DNA of 64,000 nucleotides, from contig CAZMGT010000004.1 of assembly GCA_964565895.1 (NCBI GenBank), forward strand, positions 1 to 64,000. The letters are read 5' to 3'. Under the pieces are notes generated by a model, which saw nothing but the letters and a program-made list of their open reading frames with translations, did no database searches and was not told where the DNA came from. This stretch comes from CAZMGT01 sp964565895. GTDB lineage: Bacteria > Armatimonadota > Zipacnadia > UBA1398 > CAZMGT01. The translations under genes were made by a program, and so were the position numbers. Below, piece by piece: positions 35,092-42,737 of this stretch; the stretch's first letter is position 1; every line of letters begins with the position of its first letter.

Positions 35092-36192
35092 CTAGCTCTC
35101 CCCCCAGGGCGCGAGCGTGCTCTGGTGCACGCGAAACACGGCGCCGCGCTTAAGCAGCTGCGGGGGAACGTCGCTTTCGCTCGTTGCCGTAAAAAACGCT
35201 TGCCCGAACCGCTCGGCGAGTGCCACGAGCCGCGTCCGCCGGTCCATATCTAGCTCGGGGAGAACGTCGTCGAAAAGCAAGATGGGCGGCTCGCGGGCGA
35301 TCTCCATAGCGAGGGAGGCCTGGGCAAGCTTAAGCGCAAGCGCCGCCGTCTTCTGCTGGCCGCGCGAGCCAAACTGGCGCAGGGGCTTGCCGCGGATGGT
35401 TAGCTGGAGGTCGTCGCGGTGCGGCCCAAGCAACGTCGTCCCCCGCGCAAGCTCCAGCGCGCGCACCTCGGCGAACCTGCGCAGCGCGTCCTCGCGGGCA
35501 GGGGGCAGCGTCGAGCGATAGTCCAGGGCTAGGTCCTCCTCGCCCGCGCCAAGGGCTTGGGCGACCTGGGCAAAGTGCGGCTTTAGCTGAGCGACAAACC
35601 GCTCGCGGGCGGCAACGAGCCACAGGCCGACGTCAACCAGCTCCGCGGTAAACGTCTCAAGGTGCGGGGGCGCGGGCCCGGGCGCCGCCCGGCGCAGGAG
35701 CTGGTTGCGCTGGGCCAGGACCCTGCGGTAGCGAGCGAGCTCGTCGAAATATCGCGGGGAAAGCTTGGAGAGCTCCTCGTTCAGATGCCGCCGGCGTAGC
35801 GCGGGTTGGCCCGCGACGAGGGAAATGTCTAGGGCGGAGAAGACGATGGTGTTTAGCTCGCCCAAAACATCGCGAAAGCGCTCGCAGGGCAAGCCGTTGT
35901 GCCAAACCTTACGCTCGCCGCGCCGGGGAAGGCGCAGCTTAAGCTCCTGCACGCCGACCGCCCGCCGCCGGTAGCTTGCGGCAACCTCCGCGGCCTGCTC
36001 GCCAAACATGACGCAAGCGGCGCTCGCCGCTGTGCGAAACGACCTACCGATGGAGAGGAAGTGAATGGCTTCCAAAAGGTTTGTCTTTCCCTGCCCGTTG
36101 TCGCCAATAAGCACAACTTTTGCCTGCGGCGGGGCAAAGCGCAGCTCGCGGTAGCTGCGAAAGCAGGCCAGTCTTAGCTCGGTGAGCTCCAC
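35092..36192 (-). CDS. recF: DNA replication/repair ATPase RecF
   Basis: The 366-residue protein has the RecF pattern: LRLACFRSYRELRF at the N-terminus, Walker A GDNGQGKTNLLEAIHFLS, an ABC signature-like FGSRGQQKTAALALKLAQ near residue 280 and Walker B ILLFDDVLPELD near 310, followed by a D-loop-like DMDRRTRLV. RecF recognises gapped DNA and helps load RecA with RecO and RecR. Its length is normal. It follows dnaN by 10 bases and precedes the DUF721 gene by 6, in the classical origin gene order. Confidence 0.97.
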   Translation of the reverse strand: MELTELRLACFRSYRELRFAPPQAKVVLIGDNGQGKTNLLEAIHFLSIGRSFRTAASAACVMFGEQAAEVAASYRRRAVGVQELKLRLPRRGERKVWHNGLPCERFRDVLGELNTIVFSALDISLVAGQPALRRRHLNEELSKLSPRYFDELARYRRVLAQRNQLLRRAAPGPAPPHLETFTAELVDVGLWLVAARERFVAQLKPHFAQVAQALGAGEEDLALDYRSTLPPAREDALRRFAEVRALELARGTTLLGPHRDDLQLTIRGKPLRQFGSRGQQKTAALALKLAQASLAMEIAREPPILLFDDVLPELDMDRRTRLVALAERFGQAFFTATSESDVPPQLLKRGAVFRVHQSTLAPWGES

Positions 36193-36202
36193 CTTTGGGC
36201 AT

Positions 36203-37312
36203 CTAACCCGACGACAGTTGCATAGGCATTAGCACATAGGTGAACTGCTCGGACTCGGCCGCGCGGAGGACTGCGGGGTCGAGGTCGTTTTTCAGCTCAA
36301 GGATCACCGTGTCGGACTCGATTACTGCGAGCGCGTCGAGGAGATAGCGCGCGTTAAACGCGATCTTAAGTGCTTCGCCCTCGAGCTCAATGGGGAGCTC
36401 CTCGCGCGCCGTCCCGATGTCGTGGCTGTCGGCGCTGATTGTCAGCGTGTCCGGCTGAATGTCCAGGACGACTTTGTTTGTATCCTCTCGCGCGACGATC
36501 GCTGCCCGGCGCAGCGCCGTCGTGAGCGCCTTGGTGTCGCAGGTAACGCGCTTGTCCTGCTCCCTGGGGATAACCTTCTCCCAGTTGGGGAACTGCCCCT
36601 CGATGAGCCGGGACTGGAGGACTACGTTGTCGACAACGAACTGCGCCTGGCTCTCGCTGAGGAGGATGGAACAAGGCTGGTCCTCGTCTGAGCCGAGCAG
36701 GCGGAACAGCTCGTTATATGCCCGCGCGGGAACAATCGCCGAAAGCTCGCGGGCCTCGCCGGGAAGGTCGCTCCAGGCCCAGGCGAGGCGGTGTGTGTCG
36801 GTGGCTACCATGGTCAGCCGCGAGCCATCGCAGGTGGTGAGGATGCCAGTGAGGATGGGTCGGGTCTCATCTACGGAGCTGGCGAAGCTCGTCTGGCGGA
36901 TCATTTGGCGGAGGGTTACTCTGCTCACCTCAAGGGCCGGGTCGTCCTGAATGGCTGGCAGGGCAGGAAACTCCTCCGCAGGCAAGCCGTGGATGGTATA
37001 GTTGGACTTCTCACAGACAAGGGTGACCTTGTTGTCCTCGTCAACTTCAATAGAGAGCTCCGCCTCAGGCAGAGCGGCGACGACCTCGGAGAGGATGCGC
37101 GCGGGGACGGTCGTGCTCCCCTCAGCCTCTATGGAAACAGGAACCTCGCACTGAATGCCGATCTCCAGGTCATATGCCAAAAGCCTGAGCTTTCCCTCGA
37201 CCGTTTGGATGAGAATGTTGCTCAAAATGGGAAGGGTGCTTCTCCCCGACACCGCCCGCTGGACGGTGCCGATGGCCTGGGAAAGCTCGCTTTTCTCACA
37301 GCGGACCTTCAT
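36203..37312 (-). CDS. dnaN: DNA polymerase III beta sliding clamp
   Basis: The 369-residue product has the normal length and three repeated clamp domains. Recognisable stretches are LSQAIGTVQRAVSGRSTLPILSNIL, LSIEVDEDNKVTLVCEKSNYTIHGLPAEEFPALP, TRPILTGILTTCDGSRLTMVATDTHRLAWA and the C-terminal YVLMPMQL, which forms part of the protein-binding pocket. It forms the ring that holds the polymerase on DNA. AGGAGGTG stands 11 bases before the ATG. It lies 340 bases downstream of dnaA on the same strand, and a consensus DnaA box is in the spacer. Confidence 0.98.
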   Translation of the reverse strand: MKVRCEKSELSQAIGTVQRAVSGRSTLPILSNILIQTVEGKLRLLAYDLEIGIQCEVPVSIEAEGSTTVPARILSEVVAALPEAELSIEVDEDNKVTLVCEKSNYTIHGLPAEEFPALPAIQDDPALEVSRVTLRQMIRQTSFASSVDETRPILTGILTTCDGSRLTMVATDTHRLAWAWSDLPGEARELSAIVPARAYNELFRLLGSDEDQPCSILLSESQAQFVVDNVVLQSRLIEGQFPNWEKVIPREQDKRVTCDTKALTTALRRAAIVAREDTNKVVLDIQPDTLTISADSHDIGTAREELPIELEGEALKIAFNARYLLDALAVIESDTVILELKNDLDPAVLRAAESEQFTYVLMPMQLSSG

Positions 37313-37652
37313 TCGTTCGCTGCACCTCCTGGGTTAGCCTGGGTCTGTGCAGAGCAAGGGCAGTGCAAGGGGGACGGGCTTATCCACAGCGGTGCTCTGC
37401 TGTCGTACTGTTGCTCCTTGTTTTTGAAAATCATTTGCCCACGTACCCGAGCCTGTGGAATGTGTTGAAAAGCCGGCTGTGCTGCTCTGCTAACCCATTT
37501 GTACTTGAAGGAAAGGTGGGGAAAATCCTGCCTCGGGCGGGAAAAGATCCACAGAAATCTACGGGGCAACCTGCTTTCCGCATGTTTCCACGGAGCACCC
37601 CCATTGCGCTTGGGGAAAGCCCTCCTAAGCTGCGCTTCATGGAGCAGGACTG
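37313..37652. other. dnaA-dnaN spacer with consensus DnaA box
   Basis: This 340-base spacer contains no convincing gene. It holds a perfect TTATCCACA box at 37380-37388, a weaker ATCCACA core at 37547-37553, the reversed core TGTGGAA at 37454-37460 and several T-rich or A-rich tracts. Such spacers often form part of the replication origin or mediate DnaA control of dnaN. The dnaN ribosome site is at its right-to-left end. Confidence 0.6.
37380..37388 (+). promoter_or_regulatory. Consensus DnaA box
   Basis: TTATCCACA matches the bacterial DnaA-binding consensus at all nine positions and lies 68 bases upstream of the dnaN start, inside the dnaA-dnaN spacer. Confidence 0.7.
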
Positions 37653-39044
37653 CTAGTGCCCGCGGGAGATCTTCTCAGAAAGCTCCGCGCACAGGCTAGC
37701 CACCTGGGGATCTTTGTCCAGCAGGCGATCGATTTTGTCCAACGAGTGCATTACGGTGGTGTGGTCGCGGCCGCCGAACAGGTCGCCGATCTCCGTCAGA
37801 GAAGCGGCGGTCAGCAGGCGGACAAGATGCATGGCGATTTGCCTGGGGAAGACGATCGCCTTGCTCCGCCGCGGTCCCTTCAGATCCTCAACCCGAACGC
37901 CGAAGTGGTCCGCGACGACCTGCTGAATGAGCTGGGGGGTTATCCTCCGGCTCGCCCGCGCGCTGGTGAAGTCCACTAGGCACTCCTCGGCAAGCTCCAT
38001 GGTAATCGGCCGGCCAGTAAGGGAGGCCGTGGCGATAACGCGCTTAAGGGCGCCCTCGAGCGTGCGCACGTTGCTGTCTACGATGTGCGCGATGTAGCGG
38101 ATGACGTCCTCCGGGACCTCGACCTGCTCCAGCTCCGCGTTCTTCTGCAAAATGGCGCAGCGCGTCTCCTCGTCCGGCGCCTTAATGTCGCACAGCAGGC
38201 CCATCTCAAAGCGCGTGCGCAGGCGAGGGTCGATGAGCTGGAGGTCGCACGGGCGGCGATCGCTGGTGATCACGATTTGCTTGCCCGTCTCGTAAAGCGT
38301 GTTAAACGTGTGGAAGAACTCCGCCTCTGTCCGCGTAGCCTCGCGCGAGGCGATGAACTGGATGTCGTCTACAAGCCAAATGTCAATGTTGCGATAGCGG
38401 TTGCGAAAGGCGCGCATGGCGTCCTCGCGGATGGCGGTAACGACGTGGTTTAGGAACGTCTCGCCGGAGATGTAGACCACGCGCGCGTCGGGATCGGTGG
38501 CCAGGACATAGTGCCCAATGGCCTGCATGAGGTGGGTTTTCCCCAGGCCCACCCCGCCGTAGATGAACAGCGGGTTATAGGGGCTCTTGCGCGACTTGGC
38601 AACGTTCATCGCCGCCGCGTGCGCCAGGCGGTTGGAGCTGCCTACGACGAATGTGTCGAAGGTATACTTCTCGTTCAGCGGGAGCGAGGCAAAGCGCTCG
38701 CTAGAGCGGCGCACGCGGGGGCGCGCAGGAGCAGCCGGAGCCCCCTCGCCCTGTGCCGCACGGGGCGGGGAGACGACGACGAACTTCGCCCGCACCGTGC
38801 GCTGGAGCAGGTCGGACACCGTGCGGCTGATCACCGCAGCACAGCGGCGCTCGAGCCACTGCTTGGCGAACTCGTTGGGCGCGGCAATGAGCAAGACGTC
38901 GCCGTCGAGCTCTAGCGGACGCAGGGAGGGAAGCCAGGCGTCGCGCGCAGCGAGGCTCATGCGCGACTCGATTTGCCGTTTTGCCTTGGCCCAGACCTGT
39001 TCCAAGGAGGGTGAAGGCGACATGCGGCGTTGCTCCTGCTTCAT
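37653..39044 (-). CDS. dnaA: Chromosomal replication initiator DnaA
   Basis: I chose ATG 39044, with GAGGAGT eight bases upstream, over a start 60 bases earlier. The 463-residue protein shows all four domains: an N-terminal DnaB-contact domain (VWAKAKRQIESRMS, WLPSLRPLEL), a short Pro/Ala-rich linker near residues 105-125, and an AAA+ domain beginning KYTFDTFVVGSSNRLAHAAA with Walker A GGVGLGKTHL and Walker B IWLVDDIQF. It ends with the DNA-binding domain carrying the signature RSKAIVFPRQIAMHLVRLLT and FGGRDHTTVMHSLDKI. It opens the origin by binding DnaA boxes, several of which lie on both sides of the gene. Confidence 0.97.
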   Translation of the reverse strand: MKQEQRRMSPSPSLEQVWAKAKRQIESRMSLAARDAWLPSLRPLELDGDVLLIAAPNEFAKQWLERRCAAVISRTVSDLLQRTVRAKFVVVSPPRAAQGEGAPAAPARPRVRRSSERFASLPLNEKYTFDTFVVGSSNRLAHAAAMNVAKSRKSPYNPLFIYGGVGLGKTHLMQAIGHYVLATDPDARVVYISGETFLNHVVTAIREDAMRAFRNRYRNIDIWLVDDIQFIASREATRTEAEFFHTFNTLYETGKQIVITSDRRPCDLQLIDPRLRTRFEMGLLCDIKAPDEETRCAILQKNAELEQVEVPEDVIRYIAHIVDSNVRTLEGALKRVIATASLTGRPITMELAEECLVDFTSARASRRITPQLIQQVVADHFGVRVEDLKGPRRSKAIVFPRQIAMHLVRLLTAASLTEIGDLFGGRDHTTVMHSLDKIDRLLDKDPQVASLCAELSEKISRGH

Positions 39045-39216
39045 TGGCGTTACTCCTCTATTGTATAATGGCTTTTTGCGATAAACGCGCCTTCTGGTCA
39101 ACAAAAGTGCCTTATGCGCAGCAATTCGTGCCTAACGGAGCCCAACACACACTGAAGACGAGACGAAGAGCAGCCCGCTTTGTGCGCAACGTGGTGAAAA
39201 AGCGAAGGGATTTCCA

Positions 39217-39246
39217 CAGAGTTTTCTACAGATGTGGAAAACTCTG
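39217..39246. repeat. 10-bp inverted repeat overlapping two DnaA-like boxes
   Basis: CAGAGTTTTC (39217-39226) and GAAAACTCTG (39237-39246) are perfect inverted copies around a 10-base loop. The arms overlap the TTTCCACA and TGTGGAAAA boxes, so the element could be a DnaA or origin-binding protein site. Confidence 0.6.
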
Positions 39247-39247
39247 C

Positions 39248-39377
39248 CAGTCGCTGCTTGAGGGGGGCCGAGATCGAGCAATTCACGCAATCTCTTTCAC
39301 CAAGCAAAGTGCACGGCAGGACGCGAGCAGTGCTCTGCATACCGGAGACTACCCACCCATCTGTCAAGCAGCGACTG
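39248..39377. repeat. Separated 14-bp inverted repeat in the candidate origin
   Basis: CAGTCGCTGCTTGA (39248-39261) and TCAAGCAGCGACTG (39364-39377) are perfect reverse complements 102 bases apart. They could fold into a long stem or bind a protein bringing both sites together. No known site class is recognised. Confidence 0.55.
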
Positions 39378-39596
39378 CAGAACGTAGATGGCCCACCGGC
39401 CCTGTGCGAGGAAACGGCTGCGACGCCCGTTGCTCCCAGGCGACGCGCGCGGATTATACCAAAGGCCAAAATCGGCAGACAAGAAAATGGCAAGCACGAA
39501 TTTTGGCATTTGGCGACAAACCTGTCAGTTCTCAAATCTCGTTCACAGAAAATCGCACAACGAGGCCAATTTTCCCAAACCCCCTGTGTCAGTTCC

Positions 39597-39625
39597 TTGT
39601 CGCGCACATTGATCTGTGCTATACT
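39597..39625 (+). promoter_or_regulatory. Sigma70-type promoter of rpmH operon
   Basis: TTGTCG (39597-39602) and TATACT (39620-39625) are separated by the ideal 17 bases. Transcription would begin near 39632, about 22 bases before the rpmH ATG, and continue into rnpA, yidD and yidC. Confidence 0.75.
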
Positions 39626-39653
39626 TCGCCCGCCCTGTGAGGAGAGCGCACAA

Positions 39654-39788
39654 ATGAAGCGGACCTACCAGCCGAAGGTTCTCTACGCCAAGCGCCGACA
39701 TGGCTTCCGCCGCCGGATGAGCACAAAGGCCGGCCGCCGGATTATCAAGCGCCGCCGGCTTAAGGGCAGAAAGCGCCTTACCGCATAG
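39654..39788 (+). CDS. rpmH: Ribosomal protein bL34
   Basis: The 44-residue basic protein has the complete bL34 pattern MKRTYQPKVLYAKRRHGFRR, then MSTKAGRRIIKRRRLKGRKRL. It is a component of the large ribosomal subunit. GAGGAGAG is 7-8 bases upstream of the ATG. It lies within a longer open frame, but the upstream part is origin sequence. It is first in the conserved order rpmH-rnpA-yidD-yidC-jag. Confidence 0.98.
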   Translation: MKRTYQPKVLYAKRRHGFRRRMSTKAGRRIIKRRRLKGRKRLTA

Positions 39789-39816
39789 GGCGGCCACTAC
39801 CCCTCGGGATAAGCTA

Positions 39817-40200
39817 ATGCCGCGCACAACCACAGCGCAGAGCAGCCTGGGCCGGCTGCGCAGAACTGAGGAGATTCGCAGGGTGCTCAGGCAGGGGAAC
39901 ACTGCGGCCAGCCGGCTGGCGAGCGTGTTCTGGCTGCCTAACAACAGCGAGGCGAGCCGCGTAGCGCTAATAACGAGCAAGAAGCTGGGCAAGGCCTGCC
40001 AGCGCAACCGCCTCCGCCGCCGGCTGCGCGAGATCCTCCGCGCGGAGTGCAGCAACGCCCTACCCCATGCCGATATCGTGGTCATCGCCAGGCCCCCGGC
40101 AGCCGAGGTGGAGTTTGCCGCGCTGCGCGAGCAGATACGCGGGCTGCTCAAACGCGCCGGCCTTTGCCCGCGAGGGCAGGCGAACGAGCGAAATGATTAA
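39817..40200 (+). CDS. rnpA: Ribonuclease P protein component
   Basis: The 127-residue basic protein contains the RnpA motif SKKLGKACQRNRLRRRLREILR, whose Arg/Lys-rich helix binds RNase P RNA, and a typical N-terminal LRRTEEIRRVLRQG. It helps cleave the 5' leader from precursor tRNAs. Length is usual for the family. It follows rpmH by 28 bases and overlaps yidD by 8 bases. The catalytic RNA gene itself is not in this window. Confidence 0.95.
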   Translation: MPRTTTAQSSLGRLRRTEEIRRVLRQGNTAASRLASVFWLPNNSEASRVALITSKKLGKACQRNRLRRRLREILRAECSNALPHADIVVIARPPAAEVEFAALREQIRGLLKRAGLCPRGQANERND

Positions 40201-40459
40201 GGCTTTTGTGCTCGGCGCACTAAGGCTTTATCAGCGGACGCTCTCGCGCGTTCTCCCGGACACGTGCCGGTTTGTTCCCTCGTGTTCGGAGTATGCCGTA
40301 GAGGCGGTGGAGAAGCACGGGGTGCTGCGCGGGGGGTGGCTCGCTCTGCGGCGGATAGCGCGGTGCAACCCGCTGTTTGCCGGTGGGGAGGACCCTGTCC
40401 CGCCGGCGGAGGGCAAAGAGAATCGCATCTGTGAAGGCCAACGGGGGCGAGACGTCTAA
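40193..40459 (+). CDS. yidD: Membrane protein insertion efficiency factor YidD
   Basis: The 88-residue protein starts at ATG 40193 inside the end of rnpA. It shows the YidD pattern: an amphipathic N-terminus (IKAFVLGALRLYQRTLSRVL), the cysteine motif CRFVPSCSEYAVEAVEKHG, and GGWLALRRIARCNPLFAGGEDPVP. YidD is a small inner-membrane-associated protein thought to help YidC insert membrane proteins. The Lys/Arg/Glu-rich tail after the core is variable in the family. Confidence 0.95.
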   Translation: MIKAFVLGALRLYQRTLSRVLPDTCRFVPSCSEYAVEAVEKHGVLRGGWLALRRIARCNPLFAGGEDPVPPAEGKENRICEGQRGRDV

Positions 40460-40570
40460 AGAAAAAGAGGCAGAGGGGAAAAACTAGGTAGAGACGACGA
40501 CCCGAAAAGCGCAAACGGCAGGAGCAAGCGCGGCGCAGCCGGCAGGCTCGCCAGAGAGACACGACGTGCG

Positions 40571-42139
40571 ATGACCGAAGAGGAACGGAAAAGGCAGCTT
40601 CAGCAAAACCGCAGGTTTTTGTGGATCCTCATGGCGATTTGGTTTTTGACCTTCCTGTGGATGAACTCGCGCATTAAAGAAGCAGAACGCAAGAGAGTTG
40701 CCGAGCAACAGGCCATTGAGCAACAGGCCACGCCCCGCCTGCGCGGGGAGAAGGCGAAGATCCACCTCGACGATCGGCTGGAGCAGTTGCGCGAGACGGT
40801 AGCGCGCAACCCCAAGAGCCCCCAGGCCCTGCAGGCGATGCTCGAGATCCCCCAGCTTTTGGCCAAGCGCCAGCGCTGGAAGGAAGCGGCGCAGGCCTGG
40901 GAGCAGGTGGCGAAGACGTTCGGGCGCGGTCCCTATGCCGCGCACGCGCGCTATCAGCAAGCGCTAATTTGTGGCGAGCGCCTGGGCGAGCAAAAGCGCA
41001 TGGAAAAACTCCTCGGCGGGCTGCTCTTTCAGACGAAGGCCAAAGTGTGGCTTAAGCCGGAGACGGAAAGCCAGGCGGCGGTGCGCTTTTTGCTCAAGCT
41101 CCTTTGGGAGCGGCAGGGCTATGACACGGAGCGGGTAATTTGCGTCGGGGGAAGCAACTCCGCGAAGTTCGCCGTGCAAGAGCTGACGGAGCTGTTTCGG
41201 GCGAAGCTCGCCGAGCACTACGTTCCCCCGCGCCGGGTGGCCTATGACCCGGACGAGCTGGTCGCCGTGCCTGCCTCGCGCGCGGCGGGGCAGCGGCTGG
41301 ACATCATCTACAAGGATCGCCTGCGCTATAAGATGATGGCCGCGCTCGTGGGGATCTTCAACCCCGAGGCGCACCCGGAGTACGCCTACGCCATGGGCGT
41401 GCTCCTGCTTGCGCTGCTGGTGAAGATCGTGCTTTATCCGCTAAACGCGCGGTCGTATGTTTCGATGAAGGAGATGCAGCTTAAGACAAAGGCCATTCAG
41501 CCGCTGCTAGAGGACCTGAAACGGCGGTATAAGGACGACCAGCTTAAGTTTATGCAAGAGCAGAACAAGCTGTTTAAAAAACACGGCATCAGCCCGATGA
41601 AGGGCTGCCTGCCCATGCTGATACAGATGCCTATTCTCATCGCCATCTACTATGCCGTGCGCATGTATAGCTTCCAGTTCTCGCATGGGTCGTTCCTGTG
41701 GATCAAAGACCTCTCCCAGCCGGATCTCCCGCTGATGCTCGTGTATGTGGGGACGATGATTCTGACCACCAAGCTCCAACCGACGACGAGCAGCGGCGAC
41801 AAGCAGCAGGAGCAGACGCAGAAGATGATGACCTACCTTATGCCGATTATGATTCTGTTCTTCTTCCGCAGTCTGCCCGCGGCGTTTATTTTGTATTGGA
41901 CGGCGTTTAACGTGCTAAACACCGCGCAGCAGTTGTGGCTGAACAGGCAATATAAGGAATTGTTCGAAAAGGTGCAGCAGGAGCAAGAGAAGCCGGCACA
42001 GCGCAAGCCGGCGCGCATCAAACGCAAGCAGCCAGCAGCAACGGGCAGCAGCGCAGCTAATCCGACCGCACACGGGGGCACCGCCGGAGGGACAGAGCAA
42101 AGCCAACCAAGCAAACGCCCGGGCGCGGAGGCGCGCTGA
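40571..42139 (+). CDS. yidC: Membrane protein insertase YidC with atypical helical-repeat periplasmic domain
   Basis: The 522-residue protein has an N-terminal membrane anchor (FLWILMAIWFLTFLWMNS, residues ~14-31) and a C-terminal YidC/Oxa1 core from about residue 275: LLLALLVKIVLYPLNARSYVSMKEMQ, MKGCLPMLIQMPILIAIYYAVR, and later TM helices ending FILYWTAFNVLNTAQQL. Between them the usual beta-sandwich P1 domain appears to be replaced by a mostly helical region with a TPR-like segment (SPQALQAMLEIPQLL, QRWKEAAQAWEQVAKTFG). A basic, Gln/Lys-rich tail typical for ribosome contact follows. It inserts membrane proteins with or without SecYEG. It lies 111 bases after yidD. Confidence 0.95.
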   Translation: MTEEERKRQLQQNRRFLWILMAIWFLTFLWMNSRIKEAERKRVAEQQAIEQQATPRLRGEKAKIHLDDRLEQLRETVARNPKSPQALQAMLEIPQLLAKRQRWKEAAQAWEQVAKTFGRGPYAAHARYQQALICGERLGEQKRMEKLLGGLLFQTKAKVWLKPETESQAAVRFLLKLLWERQGYDTERVICVGGSNSAKFAVQELTELFRAKLAEHYVPPRRVAYDPDELVAVPASRAAGQRLDIIYKDRLRYKMMAALVGIFNPEAHPEYAYAMGVLLLALLVKIVLYPLNARSYVSMKEMQLKTKAIQPLLEDLKRRYKDDQLKFMQEQNKLFKKHGISPMKGCLPMLIQMPILIAIYYAVRMYSFQFSHGSFLWIKDLSQPDLPLMLVYVGTMILTTKLQPTTSSGDKQQEQTQKMMTYLMPIMILFFFRSLPAAFILYWTAFNVLNTAQQLWLNRQYKELFEKVQQEQEKPAQRKPARIKRKQPAATGSSAANPTAHGGTAGGTEQSQPSKRPGAEAR

Positions 42140-42203
42140 GCTGCGCCCTAGCGTCTGCTTCCGCCGCCCGCTCATTCGCGCAGGAAAGAGAGGTCGGCAA
42201 ACG

Positions 42204-42677
42204 GTGGAAGAGCAAGCGGTCCGCCAGACAGCGGAGCTCGCCCGCGAGATCCTCCAAACGCTTATTGACAAAATGAACCTCCGGGCGAGCGTGCGCATCC
42301 TTGAGGCAAGCCCCACGCAAATTATGCTGGACATCGAGGGGGGGCAGGACCTGGGGATTATCATCGGCCGCCAAGGCCAGACGCTCAACGCCCTGCAACT
42401 GGTGACCAGCGTCGTGGCCAACAAGCGCGCGGGAACGCGCTATCGCATCCTTCTGGACGCCTCGGGCTACCGCGCGCGGCGGGCGCAGGCGCTGCGCCTG
42501 CGCGCGTTTGAGGTCGCCGAACAGGTTAAGGCCACGGGCAAGGAGGCGCTGCTAGAGTCGCTTAAGGCGCACGAGCGGCGCATCGTGCACCTCGCCCTGG
42601 CCAACGACCCCGACGTGTATACCTACTCCGAGGGGGAAGGGGAGCGGCGCAACCTGGTAATCTCCCCGCGCGACTGA
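42204..42677 (+). CDS. khpB: RNA-binding protein KhpB (Jag/EloR) with KH and R3H domains
   Basis: Starting at GTG 42204, the 157-residue protein has a KH domain with the GxxG loop in LGIIIGRQGQTLNALQLVTSVV and an R3H domain with the R-x3-H core as ERRIVHLALA. It binds RNA and in other bacteria affects cell elongation and translation control. The N-terminal Jag_N domain seen in Firmicutes is absent, as is common elsewhere. It closes the rpmH-rnpA-yidD-yidC-jag series, 64 bases after yidC. Confidence 0.93.
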   Translation: MEEQAVRQTAELAREILQTLIDKMNLRASVRILEASPTQIMLDIEGGQDLGIIIGRQGQTLNALQLVTSVVANKRAGTRYRILLDASGYRARRAQALRLRAFEVAEQVKATGKEALLESLKAHERRIVHLALANDPDVYTYSEGEGERRNLVISPRD

Positions 42678-42686
42678 CAAAGAAAA

Positions 42687-42709
42687 CGGGCCGGCGCCGA
42701 GCCGGCCCG
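42687..42709. terminator. Hairpin terminator between convergent khpB and lipoprotein gene
   Basis: A 9-bp GC-rich stem (42687-42695 with 42701-42709) closes a 5-base loop GCCGA. On the minus strand it is followed by TTTTCTTT, a good T-run for the lipoprotein gene. On the plus strand it follows khpB by 9 bases but has only TTT further on, so it is strongest leftward. Confidence 0.72.
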
Positions 42710-42737
42710 AGGCGCTTTCTGTGCTATGCGGGGAGGG

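Larger units (their letters stand above)
39045..39653. other. dnaA-rpmH intergenic region, candidate replication origin
   Basis: This 609-base region between divergent dnaA and rpmH encodes no convincing protein and is visibly richer in A and T than its neighbours. It contains near-consensus DnaA boxes TTTCCACA (39211-39218) and TGTGGAAAA (39233-39241), a 10-bp inverted repeat spanning them, a separated 14-bp inverted repeat, A/T-rich patches around 39475-39585, a TATACA-like -10 for dnaA at about 39060-39065 and the rpmH promoter. dnaA next to rpmH is the origin site in many bacteria. The role as oriC is inferred. Confidence 0.6.
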
